This document shows positions 18,101 to 23,002 of a DNA stretch of 64,000 nt, piece by piece. Numbering within the stretch: the stretch's first letter is position 1; every line of letters begins with the position of its first letter. Both the position numbers and the translations under genes were made by a program. The notes beneath the pieces were generated by a model. It saw only the letters and a list, made by a program, of their open reading frames with translations. It was not told the DNA's origin and searched no databases. Origin of the DNA: Microglena sp. YARC (taxonomy: Eukaryota > Chlorophyta > Chlorophyceae > Chlamydomonadales > Chlamydomonadaceae); NCBI GenBank assembly GCA_022414725.1, contig CM039462.1, forward strand, positions 4,049,936 through 4,113,935. Reading direction: 5' to 3'.

Positions 18101-20841
18101 GGCACTCTTCCGGTCCCTCGATCCTTCTCGGTCCTTCTGGAAAACCAGGGCCCGCTGGATGTGAGAGTCCAGGGCCTGCACCGCAGTCTCGTACTCCCCT
18201 CCTCTTGCCTTGCCCACCAGGCTTGCCCACTGGTCTTTCGAGATGTCGCCGAAAGGCTTCATCCGTTCGACCAGGAGCTTGTGCGCGTGCGTCAGCCCGA
18301 GGGCTTTCAGCAAGGCATCCCATTGGACCTCACAGAGATTCCTGGCAGCGTTGAATGCGCCTGCCGCGTAGTAACAGGTCTTAAAGTCCCCGTTATCGCG
18401 GGCCTTGGTGGTGATGAGGCTGAGGATCCAGATCGTGTCCTGCATGGACTTGATCAGACTGTTGGGGGTGTCGAAAGAGCTGAGCCCCAGAGCTCCCCAC
18501 ACAATATCATCCGGCTCACCCTCCCTGATTGCGCACTCCCTGACCAGTCTTGCGATTTTATCGCTGACTCTGAATTGGGTTGTGAGCGGCGAGTTCAGAT
18601 TCTGGATCTTCTCAATCATGTCCGTCGGCAGCTCATAGGTCCCCAGGTTTGCATTGTACCCATCTAGCAGCTTAGCCATCTCTTGGTAAGTGCGATGAGC
18701 ACGCATCCCCAGATCCTTGGTTGCGAGTGCGGACTTGATCTGATTGAGGAGTTCAGGCCGTTTGACGCCTAATCCTTGCAATTCTGGAGAATGCTGGATT
18801 TGGTTGTGTAGATCACTCAGGGCTTGGTCCGAGACTCCCGTCAGATCGCAGGTTTGCCCATTTAACGCCCAGACATCTCTCGATGGTCTGTCGTTTTTGT
18901 GGGGGACCTTGCGAACCTTGGGTGGTGAAGGTGCTTTTGCATCCGGAGAAGAGGGTGGATTGTTGCCACGGGGACCTGTGTAAGAGAGGGTGTGTTGCAT
19001 AGAGAGGGTTAGTGCAAGCAGGCGTCGCAGGGGACAGGGATGAGGCCGGGTTGGGTAGGGTTGGGGGGAGGGGGGGGGGGGGGGGGGGGGGGGGGGACCA
19101 GCGCCAAAAAGGCTACCCAAAAAGCCTGTGGATGGCGTAACCCGAACGGTAAAAGCGCTACAGGATAAGCGGGGGGGGGGGGGGGGGGGGTCCCTGAAAT
19201 GGGGCGGATCAAACACTAGCAGGTAAGCCTAGAAAGTTCGGCAGGTGAGGAAGAGGGATCAGCAGCAGCGGTATGGCCGGCAACGACAGATAACCTGGCT
19301 GAAGGCCACTAAGCCAGAACACGATAGGGGGGTGACTGCTAGGCTAGATCGAGACCGAACAGGTGGGGGGGGGGGGACGGCATCAGGAAAGCGTCAGGTG
19401 AGGCAAAGGCAGGCAAAAAACTGGGACGCAGTTCTAAAAAGCAAGGGCTGCAGAACGAGAGAGGAGATCTGAGGGGAATCCCTTAGCGAAGCGGGGCAAA
19501 ACGATACTCTCACCATCCGTATCAGATCTTGGCCGTTTGGCGTCCTGCTCTGCCTTCAACTGGGCAACCTGGCCCTGCAGAATGGCCAACTGCTGTAGCA
19601 GTTTGGAGACCGCGGGGGTTGGTGTCTCGTCTGATCCTCGGGTGCGCTTGGATCCGGCAGTAGTAGAGCGCGAGGGGAGGGAGTCGCCAGGCGGGGGTGC
19701 CACGGCCTTCGCAGACTTGGGAGCAGGCTTGGGTGCCGACTTGGATGCTGGCTTGGGATTGGGCTTGTGCTGCTTCTTGGCCGGCTTGGGAGCTGGCTTC
19801 GGCGCTTTGGATCTGGAGACGCGCGTCTTCTGGGTATTGCGAGTCATCTTGACGATAAAATTGGCACTAAGCCGAGCGCTTACAGAGAGTTAAGCAAAAT
19901 GGTGCTACCTTCTGGAAGCGCTAGGATTAAATACGGCGGAATGATGTGCGGTTCACGGTACTTCCGGTTTCACCTTGGGGTTTAGTATTTGAAAATTCGT
20001 GTTGCGTCTGTGGCATCCGTGTCGGTCCTCAGAATACGTCATTTCTCACACTACGGTGTGGGAAATATGGCATACACCCGTAGAGACAATTGTATGATTC
20101 ATATACATCTATCTACACTATGTTGATTTTGTGAGGATGGTTGGAAGACCCCCCTGGATGTTGTGGAGTGGGTTTGCCTTGGGTCAACACTGGACTGCCT
20201 ATGGCAAAATTGACGATGTGATGTAATGTAGTGTGGTGTTGGGCTGTATCACCTCAGGACCTGTCAACATGATTCTCTTTGAGTTACTGTGCATTATTTA
20301 TAAATAAAAAGAACGCCTTATCATAAAGCGTGAGGTTGAGGGGGGCAGTCTGTTTGCTTTCACCGGGGCCAACCATCAATCCTGTGCATTATATGATAGC
20401 TATCATTGAGAACAAATGATTGAATCAGATGTCATATTGCCATAGCTGCCATTCATGTTTTTTGGAAGGGGGGTGGGTGAGGGGGGGGTCCTTTAGGAAA
20501 CATGCATTGCACATGGATGACATATGTGTTACACTGGTTTTTAACAATTTTGTCAAGCATCTGCTCACATACGCAAGGCACACAAGCATAAAAGTTACAC
20601 GTACACACTCAAATGGGCTATGCGATACCCATGGAAACCAGTGAGCACATTAAGCGGATTATACAGTTCAAAGTAACTGCACATACACTGGCACACCCTC
20701 AATTCCACCACAACTGATGCCACCCAGATGATCCCTTGCATCCCCTCTCGAGCCTGGGGCGTCCTTTGGATCATCACCGCAGTATGCATGATGGGTGCGA
20801 GCTTGTATCTGTCTTTGGTTCTTCTGGGTATTGACAACTAG
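1462..20841 (+). CDS. Peptidase M50B-like multi-pass membrane protein, eight exons
   Basis: Exons deduced: 1462-1595, 2166-2283, 3655-3705, 5382-5467, 9121-9192, 11882-12002, 12758-12847, 20728-20841 (about 261 residues). Every junction is GT-AG with compatible phases. The order of motifs follows the plant peptidase M50B-like family: WALETCCSGTQIAFICFFG (N-terminal membrane start), VFVHEMSHATATWMTCGK with the HExxH zinc motif near residue 70, LEVHTNEGGVCNYR, GGWQPLIIPAGYLGGAFWG, several hydrophobic segments, SIYDIWDDTISR, and a C-terminal membrane span ending LVLLGIDN-stop. Length is near the family's usual 230-250. Start is uncertain: ATG 1462 gives a compact N-terminus, ATG 1225 is also in frame. 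The last intron (7.9 kb) hosts an antisense DIRS-like element; the 9121-upstream intron hosts a LINE fragment. Zinc protease activity is inferred from family only. Confidence 0.85.
1773..1824. repeat. (CTGATG)n microsatellite in intron 1 of the M50B-like gene
   Basis: Near-perfect run of the hexamer CTGATG. Confidence 0.95.
2066..2092 (+). repeat. Echo of the acceptor and 5' end of exon 2166-2283
   Basis: CCAGGTTTCTGGTGATAGAT here is a near copy of the real acceptor plus exon start at 2162-2181 (CCAGGTTTCTGGTGTTAGAT), about 93 bases downstream; flanking TCCCTC and TATATGCTCCCT text is repeated as well. Confidence 0.75.
2347..2510. repeat. AGC-core TIR element (family A), right end decayed
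   Basis: Left arm carries the family signature TTTTC-GCTAC-AGCAGCAGCTTCTA-GCAGCTCCC; the interior has the usual CTTGCT, AGTGCAGCTGGAAGCT and CTGAAATCTTGG blocks; the right arm stops at GGGAGCTGCAG. Confidence 0.75.
2535..2875. repeat. G-rich minisatellite, about five units of 60-75 bp
   Basis: Units read GTGGGTAGAGGGGTGGAGTG, a G run of variable length, then GCTGCAGAAAATTAGGGCTC and TGGGATTTCAGCT. Units differ mainly in G-run length. Confidence 0.9.
2883..2966 (+). repeat. Dispersed repeat family F (AATAAA tract / ACGAGGCGTGAGGTTGAG)
   Basis: An A/T tract with AAATAAATA is followed by ACGAGGCGTGAGGTTGAGG and GTTTGCTTGCACTGGGGCC. Other copies: 12542-12624, 20302-20384 on this strand, 37809-37880 and 38657-38745 on the other. 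One fixed end and an AT tract would fit the 3' end of a SINE/LINE; this is inference. Confidence 0.75.
3146..3340. repeat. MITE-like family C (GATGATTTGGATTTGGA inverted ends)
   Basis: Starts AGCGGATGATTTGGATTTGG and ends with the imperfect complement CCCAAATCCAAATCA; the interior is rich in GAGAATTC motifs. Related copies at 26625-26862 and 57930-58112. Confidence 0.75.
3478..3600 (+). repeat. Dispersed repeat family D (TTGGAAGACCC...CTTGGGCCAACA)
   Basis: Shares TTGTTGGAAGACCCC, GATGTTGTGG, GGCTTGTCTTGGGCCAACA and a run of GTAATGT motifs with copies at 20130-20240, 23303-23402, 51075-51165 (reverse) and 57700-57790 (reverse). It sits just upstream of exon 3655-3705. Confidence 0.75.
3717..3930. 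repeat. Dispersed repeat family E (TGCGATACCCAC-AAACCAG)
   Basis: Contains GTTACATGGTTATTCAGCCA, CTGGGCTGCACACC, CCCCGTGCGATTCCCACGG and GGATTATATGGTTTAAAGAC; matching text occurs at 11570-11690, 20605-20680 and, partly, 53330-53375. Confidence 0.7.
4015..4515 (+). repeat. About 500-bp G/T-only minisatellite
   Basis: Built from units like GGTGTTGGTGGGTGTTGGTT TGGGTTGGTTG with almost no A or C on this strand. All frames read Val/Gly/Leu/Trp/Cys; they are not genes. Lies in an intron of the M50B-like gene. Confidence 0.95.
5857..5917. repeat. (CT)n microsatellite
   Basis: About 30 dinucleotides CT in the M50B-like gene's intron. Confidence 0.95.
6208..6524. repeat. AGC-core TIR element, complete copy plus an extra right end
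   Basis: 6208-6422 has both arms (left AGCTTTTCTTTTCTGCTACC, right GGGAGCTGCCTAGAAGCTGC then TGCTGCTC duplication). A second right end follows at 6482-6524, so two copies were probably adjacent and one was partly lost. Confidence 0.85.
6762..6806. repeat. (TCTG)n microsatellite
   Basis: Eleven tetranucleotides. The flank (GAGCCCCCCCTTCTGAGGGT, then TGAGTCACACGG) is shared with 57335-57385, so this is part of a dispersed repeat, not a random run. Confidence 0.95.
7100..8371 (-). pseudogene. 5'-truncated non-LTR (LINE) retrotransposon reverse transcriptase
   Basis: The 423-codon frame holds the C-terminal part of a LINE RT: GVRQGCALSPLLFNLFMDHL (fingers/palm), LLYADDLVLLS with the catalytic YADD, GMSINYKKTKAM, FMYLGNLFTPDGD, and a thumb/linker with TLQYGSEIWAL and NRLRFLGHIARRPD. 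No endonuclease domain or RT N-terminus is present. The first ~50 residues (8371-8217) are only translated TCTG microsatellite and its flanking repeat, so the true remnant is about 7100-8216. It lies antisense in an intron of the M50B-like gene. 5' truncation is usual for LINE insertions. Confidence 0.85.
8222..8586. repeat. Duplicated (TCTG)n plus GGCACATAACCCTGGCC unit
   Basis: The block microsatellite - GGGCACATAACCCTGGCC - CCTTGCCCTGTCGTAAA - CTCTGCACTCGATTCCA occurs at 8222-8386 and again at 8455-8586, joined by a CGATCTACTCGATTCCATCT tandem. A diverged copy is at 57398-57500. Confidence 0.85.
8858..8925. repeat. AGC-core TIR element, left fragment
   Basis: Decayed left arm (TTTCAGCTTCCTCACCCGCT, TATGCAGCTCCCCTGGCTTG). 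Confidence 0.5.
9307..9765 (+). repeat. CA-rich region with almost no G/T on this strand
   Basis: Begins with a poly-C run, then about 400 bases of ACAC interspersed with GCACAC, ACCACA and AAGCACA. It begins ~115 bases after the donor at 9193. Translated frames (His/Thr or Val/Cys) are low complexity. Confidence 0.95.
10198..10396. repeat. AGC-core TIR element, complete copy
   Basis: Left arm TTTCTTTTCGGCTACAAGCA, CAGCTTCTAGGCAGCTCCCC; right arm GGGAGCTGCCTAGAGGCTGC, TGCTCGTAGCTGAAAAGAAG. About 200 bp, arms about 45 bp. Confidence 0.9.
10390..10820. repeat. About 200-bp tandem duplication beside an AGC-core element
   Basis: AGCTGTGG-AATGTGGGGAATGGGATG...GCGCTGGTGAGATAACCAGG...CCATACTCCCTCACCC is followed by a second copy from about 10610 with the same order of blocks (GGGGAATGGGATGCTGATAG, GCGCTGGTGCGATAACCAGA). 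Confidence 0.8.
10868..10914. repeat. AGC-core TIR element, right end only
   Basis: GAGAGCTACCTAGAAGCTGC then TGCCCGTAGCTGAAATGAAA. Confidence 0.8.
11040..11185. repeat. AT-rich minisatellite (TATTCTGCATTC / TATACTATATT)
   Basis: About 14 units of 10-12 bp in the M50B-like gene's intron. Confidence 0.9.
11263..11465. repeat. ATATCATATGA-type repeat, diverged
   Basis: Contains repeated TACAATATC and ATCATATGA words (for example AATATCATATGATGCAATTT) related to the family B MITEs at 25320, 37198 and 40781. Confidence 0.55.
11570..11690. repeat. Dispersed repeat family E copy
   Basis: TTGTTACACGGTTCTTCTAA, TTCTGGGCTGCTCACTGTCT, CCCTGTGCGATACCCACAGA and ATTATACCGTTTAAAGACTT match the copy at 3717-3930. 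Confidence 0.75.
12042..12151. repeat. (GA)n microsatellite
   Basis: Interrupted then pure AG run, starting 40 bases after the donor of exon 11882-12002. Confidence 0.95.
12215..12350. repeat. AGC-core element variant (subfamily A2), decayed
   Basis: Contains CCCAAAGCTGTTAGCTGCAT, TGGAATGCC-ATCATG and GGATCTGCCTAGAAGCTGCT-ACACGTAGCAAAAC, the interior and right end of the A2 subfamily seen at 40418-40615 and 59528-59710. Confidence 0.6.
12542..12624 (+). repeat. Dispersed repeat family F copy
   Basis: AAATAAATAAATAAATTGTA, ATTACGAGGCGTGAGGTTGA and GTTTGCTTTTGCTGGGGCC. Confidence 0.8.
12827..13290 (+). repeat. Five-fold echo of exon 12758-12847 3' end with its donor
   Basis: The exon end plus donor, GATGCTGTCGCTTGCTCTGA|T-GTAAGTG with GGGAACCAATG after it, is repeated at about 12938, 13039, 13144 and 13239. 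Unit length is 100-112 bp. Later copies keep the donor-like GTAAGTG/GTGAG partially but gain substitutions. Only the last ~21 exon bases are included. Confidence 0.85.
13578..13975. repeat. AGC-core element, interrupted copy
   Basis: Left arm CTTTCCTTTTCGGCTACATG at about 13580 and right arm AGGGGAGCTGCCTATAAGCT at 13935, separated by more than the usual interior. Confidence 0.55.
14664..15815 (-). CDS. PHD finger - tyrosine recombinase of the DIRS-like element
   Basis: Tyrosine recombinases cut and join DNA to integrate the circular cDNA of DIRS elements. The C-terminal half shows the catalytic framework: GLLRRSELIAL (first Arg), RRSKTDQEEKG (candidate Lys), MHSLRRGG (H-x-x-R), and GRWKSDAIKAYL with the nucleophilic Tyr. 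N-terminally there is a PHD-like Cys/His array: CTICQSHKGRMLRCSTCSKH continuing HPQC and CPAC. Its first two cysteines are encoded upstream of the first ATG (15815); the frame stays open to about 15875 across a C10 tract, so the real start is upstream, by splicing or readthrough from Pol. All catalytic residues look intact. Confidence 0.88.
   Translation of the reverse strand: MLRCSTCSKHTHPQCLGMGRNAVSCSTFLCPACTLQESNLHITSTKAHEGARRLVMLEGSTLAVSSQDTYASALRRYTKCMAEVYMISEQEALPPGPKEQVPLTFVKLFMGWAAGHFKPATITTTVSALAEWHRSKGLELHTLNSRVVAQLSQAIRVYQGAKGVSSGKQGLCKALIIKCLEAMRELKTLQPHMEDLVTRDAAWLVIGFFGLLRRSELIALNLADVVIRKSHVVIHIRRSKTDQEEKGATVVLPAVCRDSLHVRRIIEALVRLRSQQGASPEDPLLTAWNLDTLSLSHSPLLTGQALSYRLKSYLTLVARSHPKLDLDPARFAMHSLRRGGVVAAWANGADLETIRTQGRWKSDAIKAYLVPDLTVKLNFSSSL
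16095..17954 (-). CDS. Reverse transcriptase - RNase H of the DIRS-like element
   Basis: 619 codons. RT blocks in order: FGVRIKPNGKARILVDPT, LGKRDLTNGFYHVTLHP (first catalytic Asp), LPQGTGQSPHFFCELTNF, CDVYVDDYPM (YVDD active site), then LGLEFNLSKDEG. RNase H follows: HMYTDASKVFGAGG, ILELRACM, CYMDNVQAVSAVN and LNPADAPSR supply the acidic residues. No aspartic protease or DDE integrase is seen, as expected for DIRS. The frame is uninterrupted, so the copy may be young. It begins 30 bases after the Gag stop in another frame. Confidence 0.92.
   Translation of the reverse strand: MWEDWGQLSDEVYQPHDMVDKGLWFNSSGTKLKRERWIFWAEKLGLPCPVAALGPVSWVWKSLPPASIEVSNHNSALLNLQPLVSELVKAEKLGLVEYLQEGQVQEDFVTCINPFGVRIKPNGKARILVDPTITGVNGSMSKLPCVLTTPETFLKSISPTDLLGKRDLTNGFYHVTLHPTARRYMGFRHPVTGKIGRWIALPQGTGQSPHFFCELTNFSKKIFNHRFSEEGLKASCDVYVDDYPMRAESHEDMQKAFKTMDQEAELLGLEFNLSKDEGATTPTTRLEVLGLLIDAPLLKLDLPAHKKRVYRTEVQKTIQSRDGGGTLRRKELERLVGKLVWASKVTPWGYLHIQHLFDALYPVTPTHATLKPQAIIPWDQGTISDLRFWDKALALEWHDSVGMHESMLARRDVHVDSKAFKVHMYTDASKVFGAGGTLGHDTFSYPWPETMQHVHIGILELRACMICLQHLAHELAGTTVLCYMDNVQAVSAVNKGGSRIPGIRDALAQIALTGLEFGFTVKAKHVKGVLNPADAPSRGVSNSTNNHYMYKFFATLNNPPATIDCFAAADGYNRHEGCTRWFSIQRPIDVHWQQLIGRVAWANIPFAALGPTLDLLHAA
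17984..19847 (-). CDS. Gag-like protein of the DIRS-like element, with one intron
   Basis: Exons 19847-19514 and 18975-17984 on the minus strand join in phase (donor GGATG|GTGAGAG, acceptor TTACACAG|GTCCCC), giving about 441 residues. Exon 1 encodes a Lys/Pro/Ala-rich basic N-terminus and a short coiled-coil-like LLQQLAILQGQVAQLKAEQD. Exon 2 encodes a helical Gag body (DLSDLHNQIQHSPELQ style) and a C-terminal zinc-knuckle-like SHCGLKGHKAEKC in which the first cysteine is a tyrosine. The intron holds four poly-G tracts. The alternative is two separate ORFs; the phase match favours splicing. Confidence 0.72.
20130..20240 (+). repeat. Dispersed repeat family D copy
   Basis: GATGGTTGGAAGACCCCCCT, GATGTTGTGGAGTGGGTTTG and TTGGGTCAACACTGG. 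Confidence 0.8.
20302..20384 (+). repeat. Dispersed repeat family F copy
   Basis: ATAAATAAAAAGAACGCCTT, AAAGCGTGAGGTTGAGGGGG and GTTTGCTTTCACCGGGGCC. Confidence 0.8.
20605..20680. repeat. Dispersed repeat family E, partial, just before the last M50B exon
   Basis: GCTATGCGATACCCATGGAA, ACCAGTGAGCACATTAAGCG and GATTATACAGTTCAAAG. Confidence 0.7.
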
Positions 20842-23002
20842 TATGGAACAACCTGTTGTTCAGCCCATCTTAGAGGAGGGGGTTCGAACCCGTTGCTAGG
20901 TTCACGACTTCCGACTTGCCACCTTGAAAGAGGCCGAGAACTTTTTTTCTCCGTGCAGTCGCGCGTTAGTCTGAGCTCAAGCGCTGCAGTGGTCTGCAAA
21001 AGCACAGTACCCACAGCAACCATTCCCCAGTGCAGGCGAACGGGATGGTTCCTTCAAACTCACGCCCCGTGGCAAGGCTTAACAAGTCCCGATTTATTCA
21101 GCCCATCCATTCATGGCGGGCTTCGGATATTAGAAACCCCATTTGATTTGGTGCGCCCCAGTTGTCATCATAACCGTTCCGCTGTGTGTCCAGCACTCTA
21201 CTGATCGTGGTAGCAGGTATGGGTGGCTGTCCTGTCCCCCTCTTCTTGCTATTTTCTTGCTAATGTATCCCAAAATAGCAATTGCTCGATGTTAATCAAC
21301 CCAACGCTTGCGGCACCCAGGTTGTGTGATATTTTACGCTAAATATATAGTAGTCTGGCATGCCCCTCCTTTCCAGCGTGAACTTCCTACTTATCTAGGA
21401 CTTGAACTTGAACTTGGTACTTGTGTAAGACTTTCTCCGCCTTTCGTTCTGAACCCTCCCTGAAATCCTTAGAACAAATGCTGCCAGTCATTTGCCCCTT
21501 ATGCAGCTGAGCATCCGTTAAGCAGTTTTTTCTAAACGTCAGTTGGTGCGGTCCAAATGAAATTTTGCTGGCGAACCCTTCGGGCCTGAAGCGCATCCGT
21601 TTTGCGCACCCGAAGTACGCCTGATGTACGGCAGACTGAACTACCGGTAACAAAATCTTCTATCCGACCACTCACCACTTGATCAGGGTTGCTCAAGTAC
21701 GCTTCACAACGTAGCTTTTTAGAATCAACTATTGTTCTCAAACTCTAAGGTTCACAAGGCGGAATACCGGTACACCTTAGCATTTTTAGGTAACCTTCAA
21801 ATCTGTGCTTAGGGCGTAAAGTACGAAGAGCTAACACTTTGAACAGCCTTGGTACTTACTTCGAAGAGGCGAGGTCCATGCCTAGCACCCGCAATTTGAT
21901 AGCCTCCTCGGCCGGGATGCTCGTTAACACTGGATTAGGACTAAGAGGACTCAGGGATAAGGAGGAATATTACATAAACACCATAGACAAAACGAGCAAG
22001 ACGGACATAATGGTTCCATCCTAAATGCTTCACGCAGTATTGCAGCGCAATACCGGTGGTTCAACTTCTCTGACTAACTAACATGTGCCTGACACCCGAT
22101 TGCTGTCACTCGTCTGCCAAGGTCCAAACAGACAGACAGGCATCTGGGCATATTATATAAATGCAATATATTTTATAAAGGCACTGAGGTGAATATGGAG
22201 GGGCCATCCCCACTCACTAAAGGAGGACAAAATGAGAGCATTTGATTTTGCAAACAGGATTTCCGCCTCAAAGGGTGGGTCTGCCTGCACTAAAACGATT
22301 CCTCTACATGACCTGATGTGCAATAAGCCAACACACAAGGTGAATCGTGAGAACTTACGTCTGTTTGTACATGAGTGTATGAAGATATTTGATCAGATAC
22401 ATGTTTATAATAATGCATAGATTTTGATCGTGTTGATGATGGTGATGATTGTTTTTACAACAAGGCAATGTAATCGTTATGGCGATAAGCTGATAACGAT
22501 TACATTTCCCTGGTAATTATTTGTACTTCCAAAGACTGCGAGCAGCGAAATTGCAGGTTAAAGCCATGTAACCCAAGTTCAAGTTCAAGTAGGGGGACTC
22601 CTCTAACTAACAAATGCGGTTGGCATGGGTGGGCCATTTGTGACATGACAGCGCTTCGATAACATTTGAGGGGGCACCCCCCTTCAGGGCCTGGCAACCC
22701 TTGCCCCCAGCTCCGAAGTCCGAACCCCTAGGGTCTGGCCTCGTGTCCCCCTCTGGCAGCGTGATCTAGGTACCGTGCTCATGACAGTTTGCAATATCCT
22801 GTGAATCCGCACATTGCGCCACAACCCATTGAGCTTATCCTTCCATTCTGTAATTCACGTCCAGTTGGCGTATTGTTTTTCTTTTCTTTTGCTGCAAGAT
22901 AGCGCTGGCACTATCTGATTGAAGCACCCGTTGTCAAATTCAACGCCCAGTCAAAGCGCCGAGCTTGTCAACTAGTTAAACGATCTCCGACTTTGGATCT
23001 AA
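20842..23002. other. Intergenic region without a convincing gene
   Basis: Follows the M50B-like stop codon. Short frames have no recognisable domain. It contains a family G repeat at 22255-22595, a CAAGTT-type tract (reverse) at 21395-21420 and a hairpin TAATCGTTAT/ATAACGATTA at 22470-22506. The promoter of the next gene should be in its last few hundred bases; no clear element was seen. Confidence 0.6.
22255..22595 (+). repeat. Dispersed repeat family G ending in CAAGTT repeats
   Basis: Blocks in order: GATTTCCGCCTCAAAGGGTG, CGATTCCTCTACATGACCTG, GATGTGCAATAAG, a CAT-GAGTGTATGAAGAT block, AATTATTTGTACTTCCAAAG, CTGCGAGCAGCGAAATTGCA, GCCATGTAACCCAAGTTCAA then (GTTCAA)n. Other copies: 37446-37735 (longest match) and 34285-34375 (3' part); a 5' fragment at 31968-32000. 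A constant 3' end with a short tandem tail suggests a retroposon. Confidence 0.75.

Larger units (their letters stand above)
14664..19847 (-). mobile_element. DIRS-like (tyrosine-recombinase) retrotransposon in the last intron of the M50B-like gene
   Basis: On the minus strand: spliced Gag (19847-17984), RT-RNase H (17954-16095), then a PHD-finger/tyrosine recombinase ORF (from about 15870 to 14664). RT plus a tyrosine recombinase instead of a DDE integrase defines the DIRS/Ngaro/PAT order. The element is antisense to the host gene. Coordinates cover coding parts only; I could not identify the terminal repeats (split direct or inverted repeats in this order), which should lie in about 14.1-14.66 kb and 19.85-20.1 kb. 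Confidence 0.9.

Noticed and set aside
15109..18667. Plus-strand ORFs of 100-207 codons
   Set aside because: Shadows of the antisense DIRS gag, RT-RNase H and recombinase genes.
20878..20895. tRNA-like B-box GGTTCGAACCC
   Set aside because: No matching A-box, acceptor stem or anticodon arm at the right spacing; a chance palindromic match.
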